In this document: in pieces, positions 6,657 to 13,594 of the stretch
Position numbering within the stretch: the stretch's first letter is position 1
Layout of the letters: each line of letters opens with the position of its first letter
Assembly (NCBI RefSeq): GCF_014645835.1
Contig: NZ_BMMM01000018.1
Coordinates: forward strand, 1-33,640
From: Streptomyces albiflavescens
Lineage (GTDB): Bacteria > Actinomycetota > Actinomycetes > Streptomycetales > Streptomycetaceae
Reading direction: 5' to 3'
DNA length: 33,640 nucleotides
The notes under the pieces: generated by a model
What the model was told of the DNA's origin: nothing
The model's database searches: none
Seen by the model: only the letters and a program-made list of their open reading frames with translations
Position numbers and translations under genes: made by a program

Positions 6657-7718
6657 TTGGGGAAGGTCGTGCTCGTGACCGGAGTGGCCCGACAGCTGGG
6701 GGGCCGGTTCGTACGACGGATTCAGCGTGACCCGCAGGTGGACCGGGTGATCGCCGTGGACGCGGTGCCACCCGAGCACCATCTCGGCGGTGCCGACTTC
6801 GTCCAGGCCGATATCCGGCAGCCCACCATCGCGCGGGTGCTCGCCGAGCACTCCGTCGACACGGTCGTTCACATGGACGTGACAGGCACGGCGCTGGGCA
6901 GCGGCAGCCGGACCACGGTCAAGGAGACCAACGTCATCGGCACCATGCAGCTCCTCGGTGCCTGCCAGAAGTCCCCGACCGTCAAGCGGCTCGTCGTGAA
7001 GTCCAGTACGAACGTCTACGGCTCCGCGCCCCGTGACCCGGCTGTCTTCACCGAGACCACCCCGCCCAAGTCGCTGCCCAGTGGCGGCTTCGCGAAGGAC
7101 ACGGTGGAGGTCGAGGGGTATGTGCGCGGCTTCGCGCGGCGCAGGCCCGACGTCGCCGTGTGCGTGCTGCGGTTCGCGAACATCCTGGGGCCGAGCGCGG
7201 ACTCGCCGCTCGCCTCGTATTTCTCGCTGCCCGTGCTGCCGACCGTGTTCGGCTACGACCCGCGGCTGCAGTTCGTGCACGAGGACGACGTGATCGAGGT
7301 GCTGCGGATCGCCTCGCACGAACCGGAGCGCGGGACGCTCAACAGCGGGACGTTCAACATCGCCGGAGACGGCGTCCTGCTGCTCTCCCAGTGCGCGCGG
7401 CGCCTGGGCCGCCCCACCGTGCCGCTGCTGCTGCCCGCGCTCAGCTGGGCGGGCACGGCGGTGCGTACCCTGGGCGTGACGGACTTCTCGCCGGAGCAGC
7501 TGCGGCTGCTGACGCACGGTCGGGTCGTGTCCACGAACCAGATGCGCGAGACGCTGGGGTACAAGCCGAAGTACACGACGGCGGAGACCTTCGCGGACTT
7601 CGCCCGCAGTAGGGGGCCCGGACTCCTGCCCCCCGAGGCCCTTGCGGGGGCCGTCGACCGGATCGCCGCGCTGCCCCACCTGGGCGGCGGCCACCCCCCG
7701 ACGCAGAGCGCCAACTGA
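6657..7718 (+). CDS. NAD-dependent epimerase/dehydratase-like SDR protein
   Basis: A 353-residue extended short-chain dehydrogenase fold. The N-terminal VVLVTGVARQLGGRFVRRI is the Rossmann glycine loop, in a divergent form of TGxxGxxG. ADFVQADIRQP, VVHMDVTG and ETNVIGTMQLL are the usual conserved strands. VKSSTNVYGSAP gives the catalytic Ser region and LRFANILGP the substrate loop. The usual YxxxK is not evident: GGFAKDTVEVE has the Lys but no Tyr four residues before it, so catalysis may be altered or lost. The start is TTG 6657, fixed by an excellent ribosome-binding site 8 nt upstream. It sits 14 bp upstream of the acyltransferase, suggesting an operon and a lipid- or envelope-related role (inference). 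Confidence 0.85.
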   Translation: MGKVVLVTGVARQLGGRFVRRIQRDPQVDRVIAVDAVPPEHHLGGADFVQADIRQPTIARVLAEHSVDTVVHMDVTGTALGSGSRTTVKETNVIGTMQLLGACQKSPTVKRLVVKSSTNVYGSAPRDPAVFTETTPPKSLPSGGFAKDTVEVEGYVRGFARRRPDVAVCVLRFANILGPSADSPLASYFSLPVLPTVFGYDPRLQFVHEDDVIEVLRIASHEPERGTLNSGTFNIAGDGVLLLSQCARRLGRPTVPLLLPALSWAGTAVRTLGVTDFSPEQLRLLTHGRVVSTNQMRETLGYKPKYTTAETFADFARSRGPGLLPPEALAGAVDRIAALPHLGGGHPPTQSAN

Positions 7719-7732
7719 GGAGCGCATCAACG

Positions 7733-8788
7733 ATGGCGGACGCCAAGGTCATTCCGTTCGACGACGACCGGTCGCGCGGGGGTGCTGTGCAGCGCCCGCC
7801 GCGGCGGCGGAGCGCGGGGAGCCGGCGCAAGGGCGATCCCGTGCTGGTACGTGAGGTACAGCCCCTGCCCGGGCGGGCGGTCCAGCAGGATGATGTTCCC
7901 GTGACACGTGAGGAACAGCCGCCCCAGAAGCCGCAGGAGAGCCCGGGCGGCGGCCTGGAGCGGCGTATCGCCGGCGGCCTGGCCTTCCTGCGCCGACGCC
8001 TGACGGGCGACTACGAGATCGACGACTTCGGCTACGACGCCGAGCTCACCGACCAGGTCCTGATGTCCCTGATCCGTCCGCTGTACGAGAAGTACTTCCG
8101 CGTCGAGGTGAAGGGCATCGAGAACATCCCGTCCGAGGGCGGGGCGCTGATCGTCGCCAACCACTCGGGGACGCTGCCGCTGGACGGCCTGATGATGCAG
8201 GTCGCCGTCCACGACAACCACCCCGCGGGCCGCCATCTGCGCCTTCTCGCCGCCGACCTGGTCTTCATGCTGCCGGTCGTCAACGAGCTGGCCCGCAAGG
8301 CCGGTCACACGCTTGCCTGCGCGGAGGACGCCGAACGGCTCCTGGAGCGCGGCGAACTGGTCGGCGTGATGCCGGAGGGCTTCAAGGGCATCGGCAAGCC
8401 GTTCAGCGAGCGCTACAAGCTCCAGCGCTTCGGCCGCGGCGGCTTCGTCTCCACCGCGCTGCGCCAGGGCACCCCGATCATCCCGTGCTCGATCGTCGGC
8501 GCGGAGGAGATCTACCCGATGATCGGCAACGCGAAGACCCTCGCGCGCCTCCTCGGCTTCCCGTACTTCCCGATCACTCCGACCTTCCCGTGGCTCGGCC
8601 CGCTCGGTGCCGTCCCGCTCCCCACGAAGTGGACGATCCAGTTCGGCGAGCCGATCCCCACGGATGGCTACCCGCCGGAGGCGGCGGAGGACCCGATGCT
8701 GATGTTCAACCTGACCGACCAGGTCAGGGAGCAGATCCAGCACACGCTGTACAAGCTGCTGGTGCAGCGGCGGTCGGTCTTCTTCTGA
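7733..8788 (+). CDS. PlsC-type lysophospholipid acyltransferase
   Basis: A 351-residue protein. A charged, disordered N-terminal region (about residues 1-75, rich in Arg/Pro/Gln) precedes an acyltransferase domain. IVANHSGTLPLDGLMM (His at about residue 144) is the block I motif of the family, close to the NHxxxxxD of glycerolipid acyltransferases with a longer spacing. PEGFKGIGKPFSERY contains the block III PEG motif (about residue 214). TPIIPCSIVGAEEIYP is block IV. It likely transfers acyl chains to a lysophosphatidic acid-type acceptor or a related lipid at the inner membrane face. ATG 7733 is the start. It is co-transcribed with the SDR gene and directly followed by short 24-bp repeats and a terminator. 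Confidence 0.85.
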   Translation: MADAKVIPFDDDRSRGGAVQRPPRRRSAGSRRKGDPVLVREVQPLPGRAVQQDDVPVTREEQPPQKPQESPGGGLERRIAGGLAFLRRRLTGDYEIDDFGYDAELTDQVLMSLIRPLYEKYFRVEVKGIENIPSEGGALIVANHSGTLPLDGLMMQVAVHDNHPAGRHLRLLAADLVFMLPVVNELARKAGHTLACAEDAERLLERGELVGVMPEGFKGIGKPFSERYKLQRFGRGGFVSTALRQGTPIIPCSIVGAEEIYPMIGNAKTLARLLGFPYFPITPTFPWLGPLGAVPLPTKWTIQFGEPIPTDGYPPEAAEDPMLMFNLTDQVREQIQHTLYKLLVQRRSVFF

Positions 8789-8850
8789 TCATGGCCATAC
8801 GTTTCTTCTGAGCATGCTCACATCCTCTCTTCTGAGCATGCTCATATCCT
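8780..8850. repeat. Three tandem 24-bp units spanning the acyltransferase stop codon
   Basis: Units start at 8780, 8804 and 8828. Each begins TCTTCTGA followed by a CATG core; the second and third share TCTTCTGAGCATGCTCA and ATCCT. The first unit is the end of the coding region including its TGA, so the gene end seems to have been duplicated twice. Units two and three contain the palindrome TGAGCATGCTCA. Confidence 0.75.
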
Positions 8851-8866
8851 CCGGGCATGGTCGTAC

Positions 8867-8908
8867 GACGGTGGGGGCGCCCTTCTCCAGAAGGGCACCC
8901 CCACCGTC
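8867..8908. terminator. Bidirectional terminator between the acyltransferase gene and rsbN
   Basis: A 20-bp inverted repeat with one mismatch (arms 8867-8886 and 8889-8908, center CC). It is shared by the converging acyltransferase gene (+) and rsbN (-). Confidence 0.85.
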
Positions 8909-8917
8909 ATATCGGAG

Positions 8918-10144
8918 CTACTTGCTGTCCTCGCTGTCGATGCCCAGCCCCGGCAGGAGGCCGGGCAGCAGGGGCGGCAGTGTGACGTCGGGTTCACCGG
9001 CCGGCGTGCTCTTGCTGCTGGACGGGGACGAGCTGGTGTCGTCCTTGGGCGGGTCAAGGAGACCGCCCGTGCTACCGCCGAGCAGGCCCTCGCTGCTGCT
9101 GCCCGAGCTGGAGGGCTTGGGCTTGCCGCTGCTGTGGCTGCCGGTGGAGGAGCTGCTGGTGGCGCTGGGCGCCGAACCGTCCGTACCGGACGTGCCGACG
9201 GACTCTTCGCTCCTGCCCCGATGGCGGCCGGTGCCCTCCGTGGAGGGGGACTGCGGGAGCAGCGAGCGCAGCGGGCCGACCTCGTCGTCTATGGCGTCGA
9301 AGACCGACGACACCTGCTCACTGACATCGCCGAGCTGCACGGGCAGCCGGTCGCGCAGCGCGCCCCAGGCCTGACGATGCGACTGGGAGAAGGCGGACAG
9401 GGCCTGGATGGGGCCCAGCGAGCCGTCCCGCTCGTACGCCTCGTGCAGCAGGCGGTGGCCTTCTGAGGCATCGTGCTGCATGCCCGACAGGGCACGGCGG
9501 ACCTCGCCCAGGGACTCGTGGTCGAGCTGCCCCGAACGGCCGCGCTCCATCAGTCGGCGCGCTTCGCTCAGCCGGGTCGAGGCCTGGTCGAGGTAGACCT
9601 CGCCCCGGTCGCTGTCGCCGTGGGCCAGGCCCAGTTTGATGTCCTCCATGCCTCGCTTGAGCCCGTAGAGCGAGTCACCGGGCAGGGCGTCGGAGCTGGC
9701 AGCGGCCACGCCGCCGAAGGCTCCAGCGGCCACACCTACGGTGAGCCCGCCCGCGGCCAGGCCCTTCGACAGCCGGGATCGCGGTCGCAGCTTTCCCATC
9801 CCGCTCGCCCGGTGTGCGCCCCTGGCCCGATGGGACCGTTGCTCGGGCACCGCAGGGTCCAAACCATCGCCTCCGGCGGCGGTGCCCTCCAGCAGCATGG
9901 CCTCCATCGCGGCGACGAGCTGCGCTCGCTGCACGACCTTGACCTCGGGGTCCAGCTCCGGTTTGGGCAGCTCGCCGAGACCGGTGGCGAGGGCCAACAG
10001 CAGGCCCTGCTCGGTCTGTTCCGACGCAGCCTGGGACGGTGCCGATCCATCGGGCTGCTCGGCCGCCGTGCCCTGGTCGGAATGCTCCTCCAGGGCCTGG
10101 GCGAAGGCGTTCGCCCGCCGGTGTGCCGATACGTTCGCGATCAC
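8918..10144 (-). CDS. rsbN: RsbN, membrane anti-sigma factor for BldN
   Basis: A 408-residue protein. A cytoplasmic N-terminal anti-sigma domain (IANVSAHRRANAFAQALEE onward, residues 1-120) is followed by one transmembrane helix (about 128-150, LAAGGLTVGVAAGAFGGVAAA). Next comes a DUF5667-type extracytoplasmic domain (ALPGDSLYGLKRGMEDIKLGLA onward), and then a Ser/Gly/Pro-rich tail. RsbN binds and inhibits sigma-BldN in Streptomyces (established), and the gene lies directly downstream of bldN. GTG 10144 is chosen because AGGAGG lies 8 nt upstream; the in-frame GTG at 10153 overlaps the Shine-Dalgarno sequence. Upstream is a sigma-BldN-like promoter (10275-10303), so sigma-BldN probably drives its own inhibitor. 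Confidence 0.92.
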   Translation of the reverse strand: MIANVSAHRRANAFAQALEEHSDQGTAAEQPDGSAPSQAASEQTEQGLLLALATGLGELPKPELDPEVKVVQRAQLVAAMEAMLLEGTAAGGDGLDPAVPEQRSHRARGAHRASGMGKLRPRSRLSKGLAAGGLTVGVAAGAFGGVAAASSDALPGDSLYGLKRGMEDIKLGLAHGDSDRGEVYLDQASTRLSEARRLMERGRSGQLDHESLGEVRRALSGMQHDASEGHRLLHEAYERDGSLGPIQALSAFSQSHRQAWGALRDRLPVQLGDVSEQVSSVFDAIDDEVGPLRSLLPQSPSTEGTGRHRGRSEESVGTSGTDGSAPSATSSSSTGSHSSGKPKPSSSGSSSEGLLGGSTGGLLDPPKDDTSSSPSSSKSTPAGEPDVTLPPLLPGLLPGLGIDSEDSK

Positions 10145-10274
10145 TGGCGGCACCTCCTCTCGTCATGACGGTCGACTCCCCAGGGGGTCCTGAGGGTTGC
10201 ACTGCCTGACCAGATCCACACGATCGAGTGATCGGTGCTGGCCAGGGTGTGACCACAGGGAGCCTGTATCCCGC

Positions 10275-10303
10275 ACAACGAGCGTCGCGGCACTTGGGTT
10301 ACG
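10275..10303 (-). promoter_or_regulatory. Candidate sigma-BldN promoter of rsbN
   Basis: On the - strand, CGTAAC (10303-10298) is followed after 17 bp by CGTTGT (10280-10275). This closely matches the CGTAAC / CGTTG consensus I recall for sigma-BldN promoters of chaplin and rodlin genes. The expected leader to the GTG at 10144 is about 125 nt. Confidence 0.6.
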
Positions 10304-10420
10304 GACGACGGATGATCGGACCACGAAGTCAACGGACTTTTACAGACGGTGAGTTGAGCGTCGCTGAGCGTATGGAGCCGTACGGGGATCTTGCGCGGTA
10401 TGGACGTGTCTCGGTGGGTC

Positions 10421-11191
10421 TCAGCGGGCGTCGTCCGGAAGGAGCCGGGCGAGGGTGCGCACGGCCCGGTACTGGAGGGTCTTGATGGCGCCCTCGTTCT
10501 TGCCCATCACCCGGGCGGTCTCGGCGACCGAGAGTCCCTGGAGGAACCGGAGCGTCACGCACTCCTGCTGCTGGGGGTTGAGCCGCCGAACGGCGTCCAG
10601 CAGCGCCGCGTTCGACAGGGACTCCAGGACGGAGTCCTCGGGGGAGCGCTCGACCTCGTTGGCGTCGAGCATCTCCCCGGTCGTCACCTCCAGCCGGAAG
10701 CGGCTGGACTTGAAGTGATCCGCGACGAGATTGCGGGCGATGGTGACCAGCCAGGCGCCGAAGTCGCGGCCCTGCCAGGTGAAGGTGCCGATCCGTCGCA
10801 GCGCCCGCAGAAAGGTCTCACTCGTGAGGTCCTCCGCGGTCGCCTTACCCCCCACCCGGTAATAGATGTACCGATAGACCGTGTCGCTGTACTGGTCGTA
10901 GAGACGTCCGAAGGCGTCGGCCTCGCCGGCCTGGGCGCGCTCCACGAGGTCCATCATCCGGGCGCTGTCACTGTCTGCGGCCGGGCGGCGTGCGGTGGTG
11001 GTTGAGCCCGAGCGGCCCCGTCTGCCGACCGCCGCGTTGCCGTCGGCCAAGGCGTAGCAGGGGCCGACGGGCGCGGGGACGGCGAAGGCGGGGACGGCGT
11101 ACGCGGTGGGGACGAAGCCGCGCAGACGGTCCAGGACCGTTGCGCGCAGCGTAGCCAGGCCCGAGGCGTCAACCCCGACGTGTGAGTACAC
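10421..11191 (-). CDS. bldN: BldN, developmental ECF sigma factor (proprotein)
   Basis: A 256-residue ECF sigma factor required for aerial-hypha formation in Streptomyces, where it directs chaplin and rodlin transcription. Residues 1 to about 80 are an unusual N-terminal extension (GVDASGLATLRATVLDRLRGF, then an Ala/Pro-rich linker). In S. coelicolor this pro-sequence is removed by proteolysis. Region 2 starts at MMDLVERAQAGEADAFGRLYDQ and includes DTVYRYIYYRVG and AEDLTSETFLRAL. Region 4 is LNPQQQECVTLRFLQGLSVAE with the HTH TARVMGKNEGAIKTLQYRA. The start is GTG 11191 with GGGAG 4 nt upstream. A long leader lies upstream, and rsbN follows 276 bp downstream with its own promoter. Confidence 0.95.
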   Translation of the reverse strand: MYSHVGVDASGLATLRATVLDRLRGFVPTAYAVPAFAVPAPVGPCYALADGNAAVGRRGRSGSTTTARRPAADSDSARMMDLVERAQAGEADAFGRLYDQYSDTVYRYIYYRVGGKATAEDLTSETFLRALRRIGTFTWQGRDFGAWLVTIARNLVADHFKSSRFRLEVTTGEMLDANEVERSPEDSVLESLSNAALLDAVRRLNPQQQECVTLRFLQGLSVAETARVMGKNEGAIKTLQYRAVRTLARLLPDDAR

Positions 11192-11480
11192 GGGACTCCC
11201 AGAGGCAGAGCTTCCATCACGTGCAGTGCGGGACCTTTCACCCGTCGTAGCGACGGAGGGGTACCGGTTTGCGTCTGAGGAGAATAACGCTTCGTACAGG
11301 CAGCGCTACACCCAGTTGCTCAAATCATCGATTACGTCGCTTCTGTTACCGATTGACGCCTCTTCAAGTACCGGACACTGACCAGTTGTTGATCGGATTA
11401 GTCCGCGTTCCGTTTGAGTGCGGGGCGTGTTGTGGCCGTCTGCGGTTAACGGGACTGGCGGGGGCGGCGGGCGGGTAGAA
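11192..11480 (-). promoter_or_regulatory. bldN upstream region
   Basis: A long, relatively AT-rich leader/promoter region of bldN. It holds a possible BldD-type pair AGTGC...TCACC (11225-11229 and 11238-11242). bldN is a known BldD target, but this match is weak. No sigma-BldN-like promoter was found here, so autoregulation of bldN itself is not supported by the sequence. Confidence 0.35.
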
Positions 11481-11660
11481 CCCCGTGATTGCCTCCGCCC
11501 CACGACTCGGGCCGAGCTCCCAGCGTTTTCGCCCCCTCCGCCCCTACCCGTCCCGCATCCGGGGGCTGCGCCCCCAGCCCCCCTCGGCCTTGACGGCCGC
11601 GCCCTCAAACGCCGGACGGGCTAAAGACATGCCGGCCGGGGCGGAGGGGGCACCCGGGGC
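11481..11660. repeat. Streptomyces-type intergenic repeat sequences
   Basis: The stretch contains a GGGGGC-TGC-GCCCCC hairpin (11561-11575) and the motif CTCAAACGCCGGACGGGCT (from about 11604). Both are sequence types widely dispersed between Streptomyces genes. No gene is seen. Confidence 0.5.
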
Positions 11661-11729
11661 GGGTGGGACACAGACGCGGCAGTGGACGCACGCCCCACGG
11701 CTGTCCTACGCCTCGACGGACCCACACTC

Positions 11730-11880
11730 GCCCATGCACATCCCGAGAATCCGCACCTGCGGACGCAAGCCCTCAGACGCCCATCCACGTCCCGTGGATC
11801 CGGAGTTGCGGACGCAAGCCCTTACGCACCACCCGCAGACGCCCATGTGCGTCCCGGATCCGCAGTCGCGGACGCACGTT
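11730..11880. repeat. Three imperfect ~50-bp direct repeats in non-coding DNA
   Basis: Units begin at 11730, 11779 and 11841, each with GCCCAT. Each continues through a CRTCCCG segment, a GATCCG-like segment and TGCGGACGCAAGCCCT or a variant. The middle unit carries about 13 extra bases. Open frames here are Pro/Arg-rich and have no ribosome-binding site. Confidence 0.7.
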
Positions 11881-11935
11881 TCCGGCCGGAAGGAGACTGC
11901 AATTCCCACGCACCCGCAGTCGCCAGAGCACGGAA

Positions 11936-12049
11936 GGGGCCGTGCCGGTACATCACATGCCCCGTCGCTTACGTGGTTGCCAACAGGCAGAGCTGTGAAA
12001 GCCAAGCGATCTGCCACCGGCGACGGGGCGGATGTACCGGCACGGCCCC
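11936..12049. repeat. Large near-perfect inverted repeat (~30-bp arms, 51-bp spacer)
   Basis: The left arm 11936-11968 and right arm 12020-12049 are complementary over about 29 positions, apart from a 3-nt bulge plus a neighbouring mismatch (ACAT in the left arm against a single base in the right). GGGGCCGTGCCGGTACAT is identical in both arms when read inverted. The spacer is about 51 nt. It would form a very stable hairpin or cruciform. There is no U-tract, and it lies far from the end of either gene, so a simple terminator is not obvious. Confidence 0.8.
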
Positions 12050-12080
12050 GACCCACCCACCGGCGGAAACGCGATGGGCG

Positions 12081-12188
12081 GCGACGCCGGCGACGTCAGC
12101 GATGCCAGCGGCGCCCAGCGATGCCGGCGACGTCAGCGGCGCCCAGCGATGCCAGCAGCGCCAGCGGCGCCGACGGCGTCAGCGGCGC
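12081..12188. repeat. GC-rich short tandem repeats at the 3' end of the HAD-IB gene
   Basis: An exact 20-bp block CAGCGGCGCCCAGCGATGCC occurs at 12106-12125 and again at 12134-12153 (period 28). GACGTCAGC occurs at 12092 and 12129, and further degenerate GGCGCC/CAGCG copies reach into the last codons of the HAD-IB gene. Confidence 0.7.
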
Positions 12189-13120
12189 CGGCGGTGCAGG
12201 GCGATCGCCGCGGCCGTGCCGCCCGCCACCGCGCCGACCCCCGCCGCCGCCGGAATACCGACCTTCGCGGCCCTGCGCGCCGTGCGGTAGTCGCGCAGGC
12301 GCCAGTCGAAGGTGCGGGCATGCTTGCGGAGCTTCGTGTCGGGGTTGATGGCGTAGGGGTGGCCGACGAGCGAGAGCATCGGGATGTCGTTGTGGGAGTC
12401 GCTGTACGCCGCGCAGCGGGAGAGGTCCAGCCCCTCCGCCGAGGCCAGCGCCCGCACCGCCTCCGCCTTCGCCGGCCCGTGCAACGGCTCGCCCACCAGC
12501 TTGCCCGTGTAGACGCCGTCCACCGACTCCGCGACCGTGCCGAGGGCCCCGGTCAGACCCAGGCGGCGGGCGATCACCGTGGCGATCTCGACCGGAGCCG
12601 CCGTGACCAGCCATACCTTCTGGCCCGCATCGAGGTGCGCCTGCGCCAACGCCCGCGTACCCGGCCAGATCCGCTCGGCCATGTACTCGTCGTAGATCTC
12701 CTCGCCGATCGACATCAGCTCAGAGACCCGATGGCCCTTGACGATCGACAGCGCCGAGTCGCGCGCGTCCTGCATGTGCTCGGGGTCCTCGACCCCGGCC
12801 AGCCTGAACCACGCCTGCTGCCAGGCGAATCGGGCGAGGTCGCGCGTCTCGAAGAACTTCCGTTTGTACAGGCCCCGGCCGAAGTGGAAGAGGGCAGCAC
12901 CTTGCATCACGGTGTTGTCGAGATCGAAGAACGCGGCGGCCTTGTCGTCGCCGAGCACCGGGAACTCCGGTTCCTCGACGGAGACATCCGGCGCGGCTTG
13001 CGCGAGATCCTCCAGTTCCTGCGAGGACTTGCGCGCTGCCTCCGCCGAGGCCTCGCCTGCCAACACGCTCCGCGCGGTAGCGGAGCGCCTACGAGGAGTG
13101 AGCCATCCGAGAGCGGCCAT
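12179..13120 (-). CDS. HAD-IB family phosphatase (SerB-like)
   Basis: A 313-residue protein. A positively charged N-terminal stretch (LGWLTPRRRSATARSVLAGEAS) is followed by a HAD subfamily IB domain. Motif I is AFFDLDNTVMQGAALF, the alpha-helical cap runs through RFAWQQAWFRLAGVEDPEH, motif II is WLVTAAP, and motif IV is AAYSDSHNDIPMLSLVG. This is the phosphoserine-phosphatase-like group. The C-terminus ends with a hydrophobic segment (GIPAAAGVGAVAGGTAAAIAL) and RRRR, so it may be membrane-associated. The substrate is unknown. The start is ATG 13120, without a ribosome-binding site but with a leaderless-type -10. Its 3' end merges into GC-rich tandem repeats. Confidence 0.88.
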   Translation of the reverse strand: MAALGWLTPRRRSATARSVLAGEASAEAARKSSQELEDLAQAAPDVSVEEPEFPVLGDDKAAAFFDLDNTVMQGAALFHFGRGLYKRKFFETRDLARFAWQQAWFRLAGVEDPEHMQDARDSALSIVKGHRVSELMSIGEEIYDEYMAERIWPGTRALAQAHLDAGQKVWLVTAAPVEIATVIARRLGLTGALGTVAESVDGVYTGKLVGEPLHGPAKAEAVRALASAEGLDLSRCAAYSDSHNDIPMLSLVGHPYAINPDTKLRKHARTFDWRLRDYRTARRAAKVGIPAAAGVGAVAGGTAAAIALHRRRR

Positions 13121-13126
13121 GTCGTG

Positions 13127-13132
13127 AGCATA
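13127..13132 (-). promoter_or_regulatory. -10 element TATGCT of a probable leaderless promoter (HAD-IB gene)
   Basis: On the - strand TATGCT is followed by 6 nt and the ATG at 13120. No Shine-Dalgarno sequence is present. Confidence 0.45.
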
Positions 13133-13290
13133 GCCAGTTTGTTCGGTGCTTCCGGAGTCGAGAGGATTCGGTGCTGTGAACTCTCCGCGACCGAGCCGTT
13201 AAAGATGCGCTGCGGACGGCGCGTCGGACCAGTCCGTGGGCGTGTTGTCGTGTGAGGGACCGACGGGGATCCCGTGGGGCGCGGTGGCGC

Positions 13291-13296
13291 GAGAAT
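13291..13296 (+). promoter_or_regulatory. Possible -10 element GAGAAT for the glutaredoxin-like gene
   Basis: GAGAAT is followed by 7 nt and ATG 13304. This is weaker than the other leaderless examples because the first base is not T. Confidence 0.3.
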
Positions 13297-13303
13297 GGCC
13301 GGT

Positions 13304-13594
13304 ATGAGTTCCATGTTCCGGCGCGGTGGGCGTCGTACGGAGAAGAAGGCTCCCGGGGAGCGGCTGGTCACGCTGATCAGGAAGCCCGGGTGTCATCTGT
13401 GCGATGACGCACAGGTGGTGATCGAGAAGGTGTGTGGTGATCTGGGGGTGCCCTGGGAGTACAAGGACATCACTCAGGACGAGGAACTGCACCGCGAGTA
13501 CTGGGAACAGATCCCGGTCGTGCTGGTGGACGGCGCCCAGCACACCTTCTGGCGCGTGAACGAGGAACGCCTTCGCAAAGCCCTCACGCAGTGA
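13304..13594 (+). CDS. Glutaredoxin-like/thioredoxin-fold protein
   Basis: A 96-residue protein of the glutaredoxin-family DUF836-like type. The redox motif is RKPGCHLCDDA (Cys30 and Cys33), followed by an alpha helix (VVIEKVCGDLG). The cis-Pro strand is EQIPVVLVDGAQH, and a final helix is NEERLRKALTQ. It probably reduces disulfides in the cytoplasm; partners are unknown. It lies just upstream of rex, the NADH/NAD+ sensor, in the same direction, though 330 bp separate them. ATG 13304 is taken as start; ATG 13295 (three residues longer) is an alternative, and neither has a good ribosome-binding site. Confidence 0.8.
   Translation: MSSMFRRGGRRTEKKAPGERLVTLIRKPGCHLCDDAQVVIEKVCGDLGVPWEYKDITQDEELHREYWEQIPVVLVDGAQHTFWRVNEERLRKALTQ

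Noticed and set aside
11485..12348. A 287-codon + frame through the bldN-HAD gap
   Set aside because: Pro/Arg/Ala-rich, no start signal, and it runs through direct and inverted repeats and into the antisense of the HAD gene; treated as non-coding.
12032..13255. A 407-codon + frame opposite the HAD-IB gene
   Set aside because: Antisense shadow; the HAD-IB motifs on the - strand are unambiguous.
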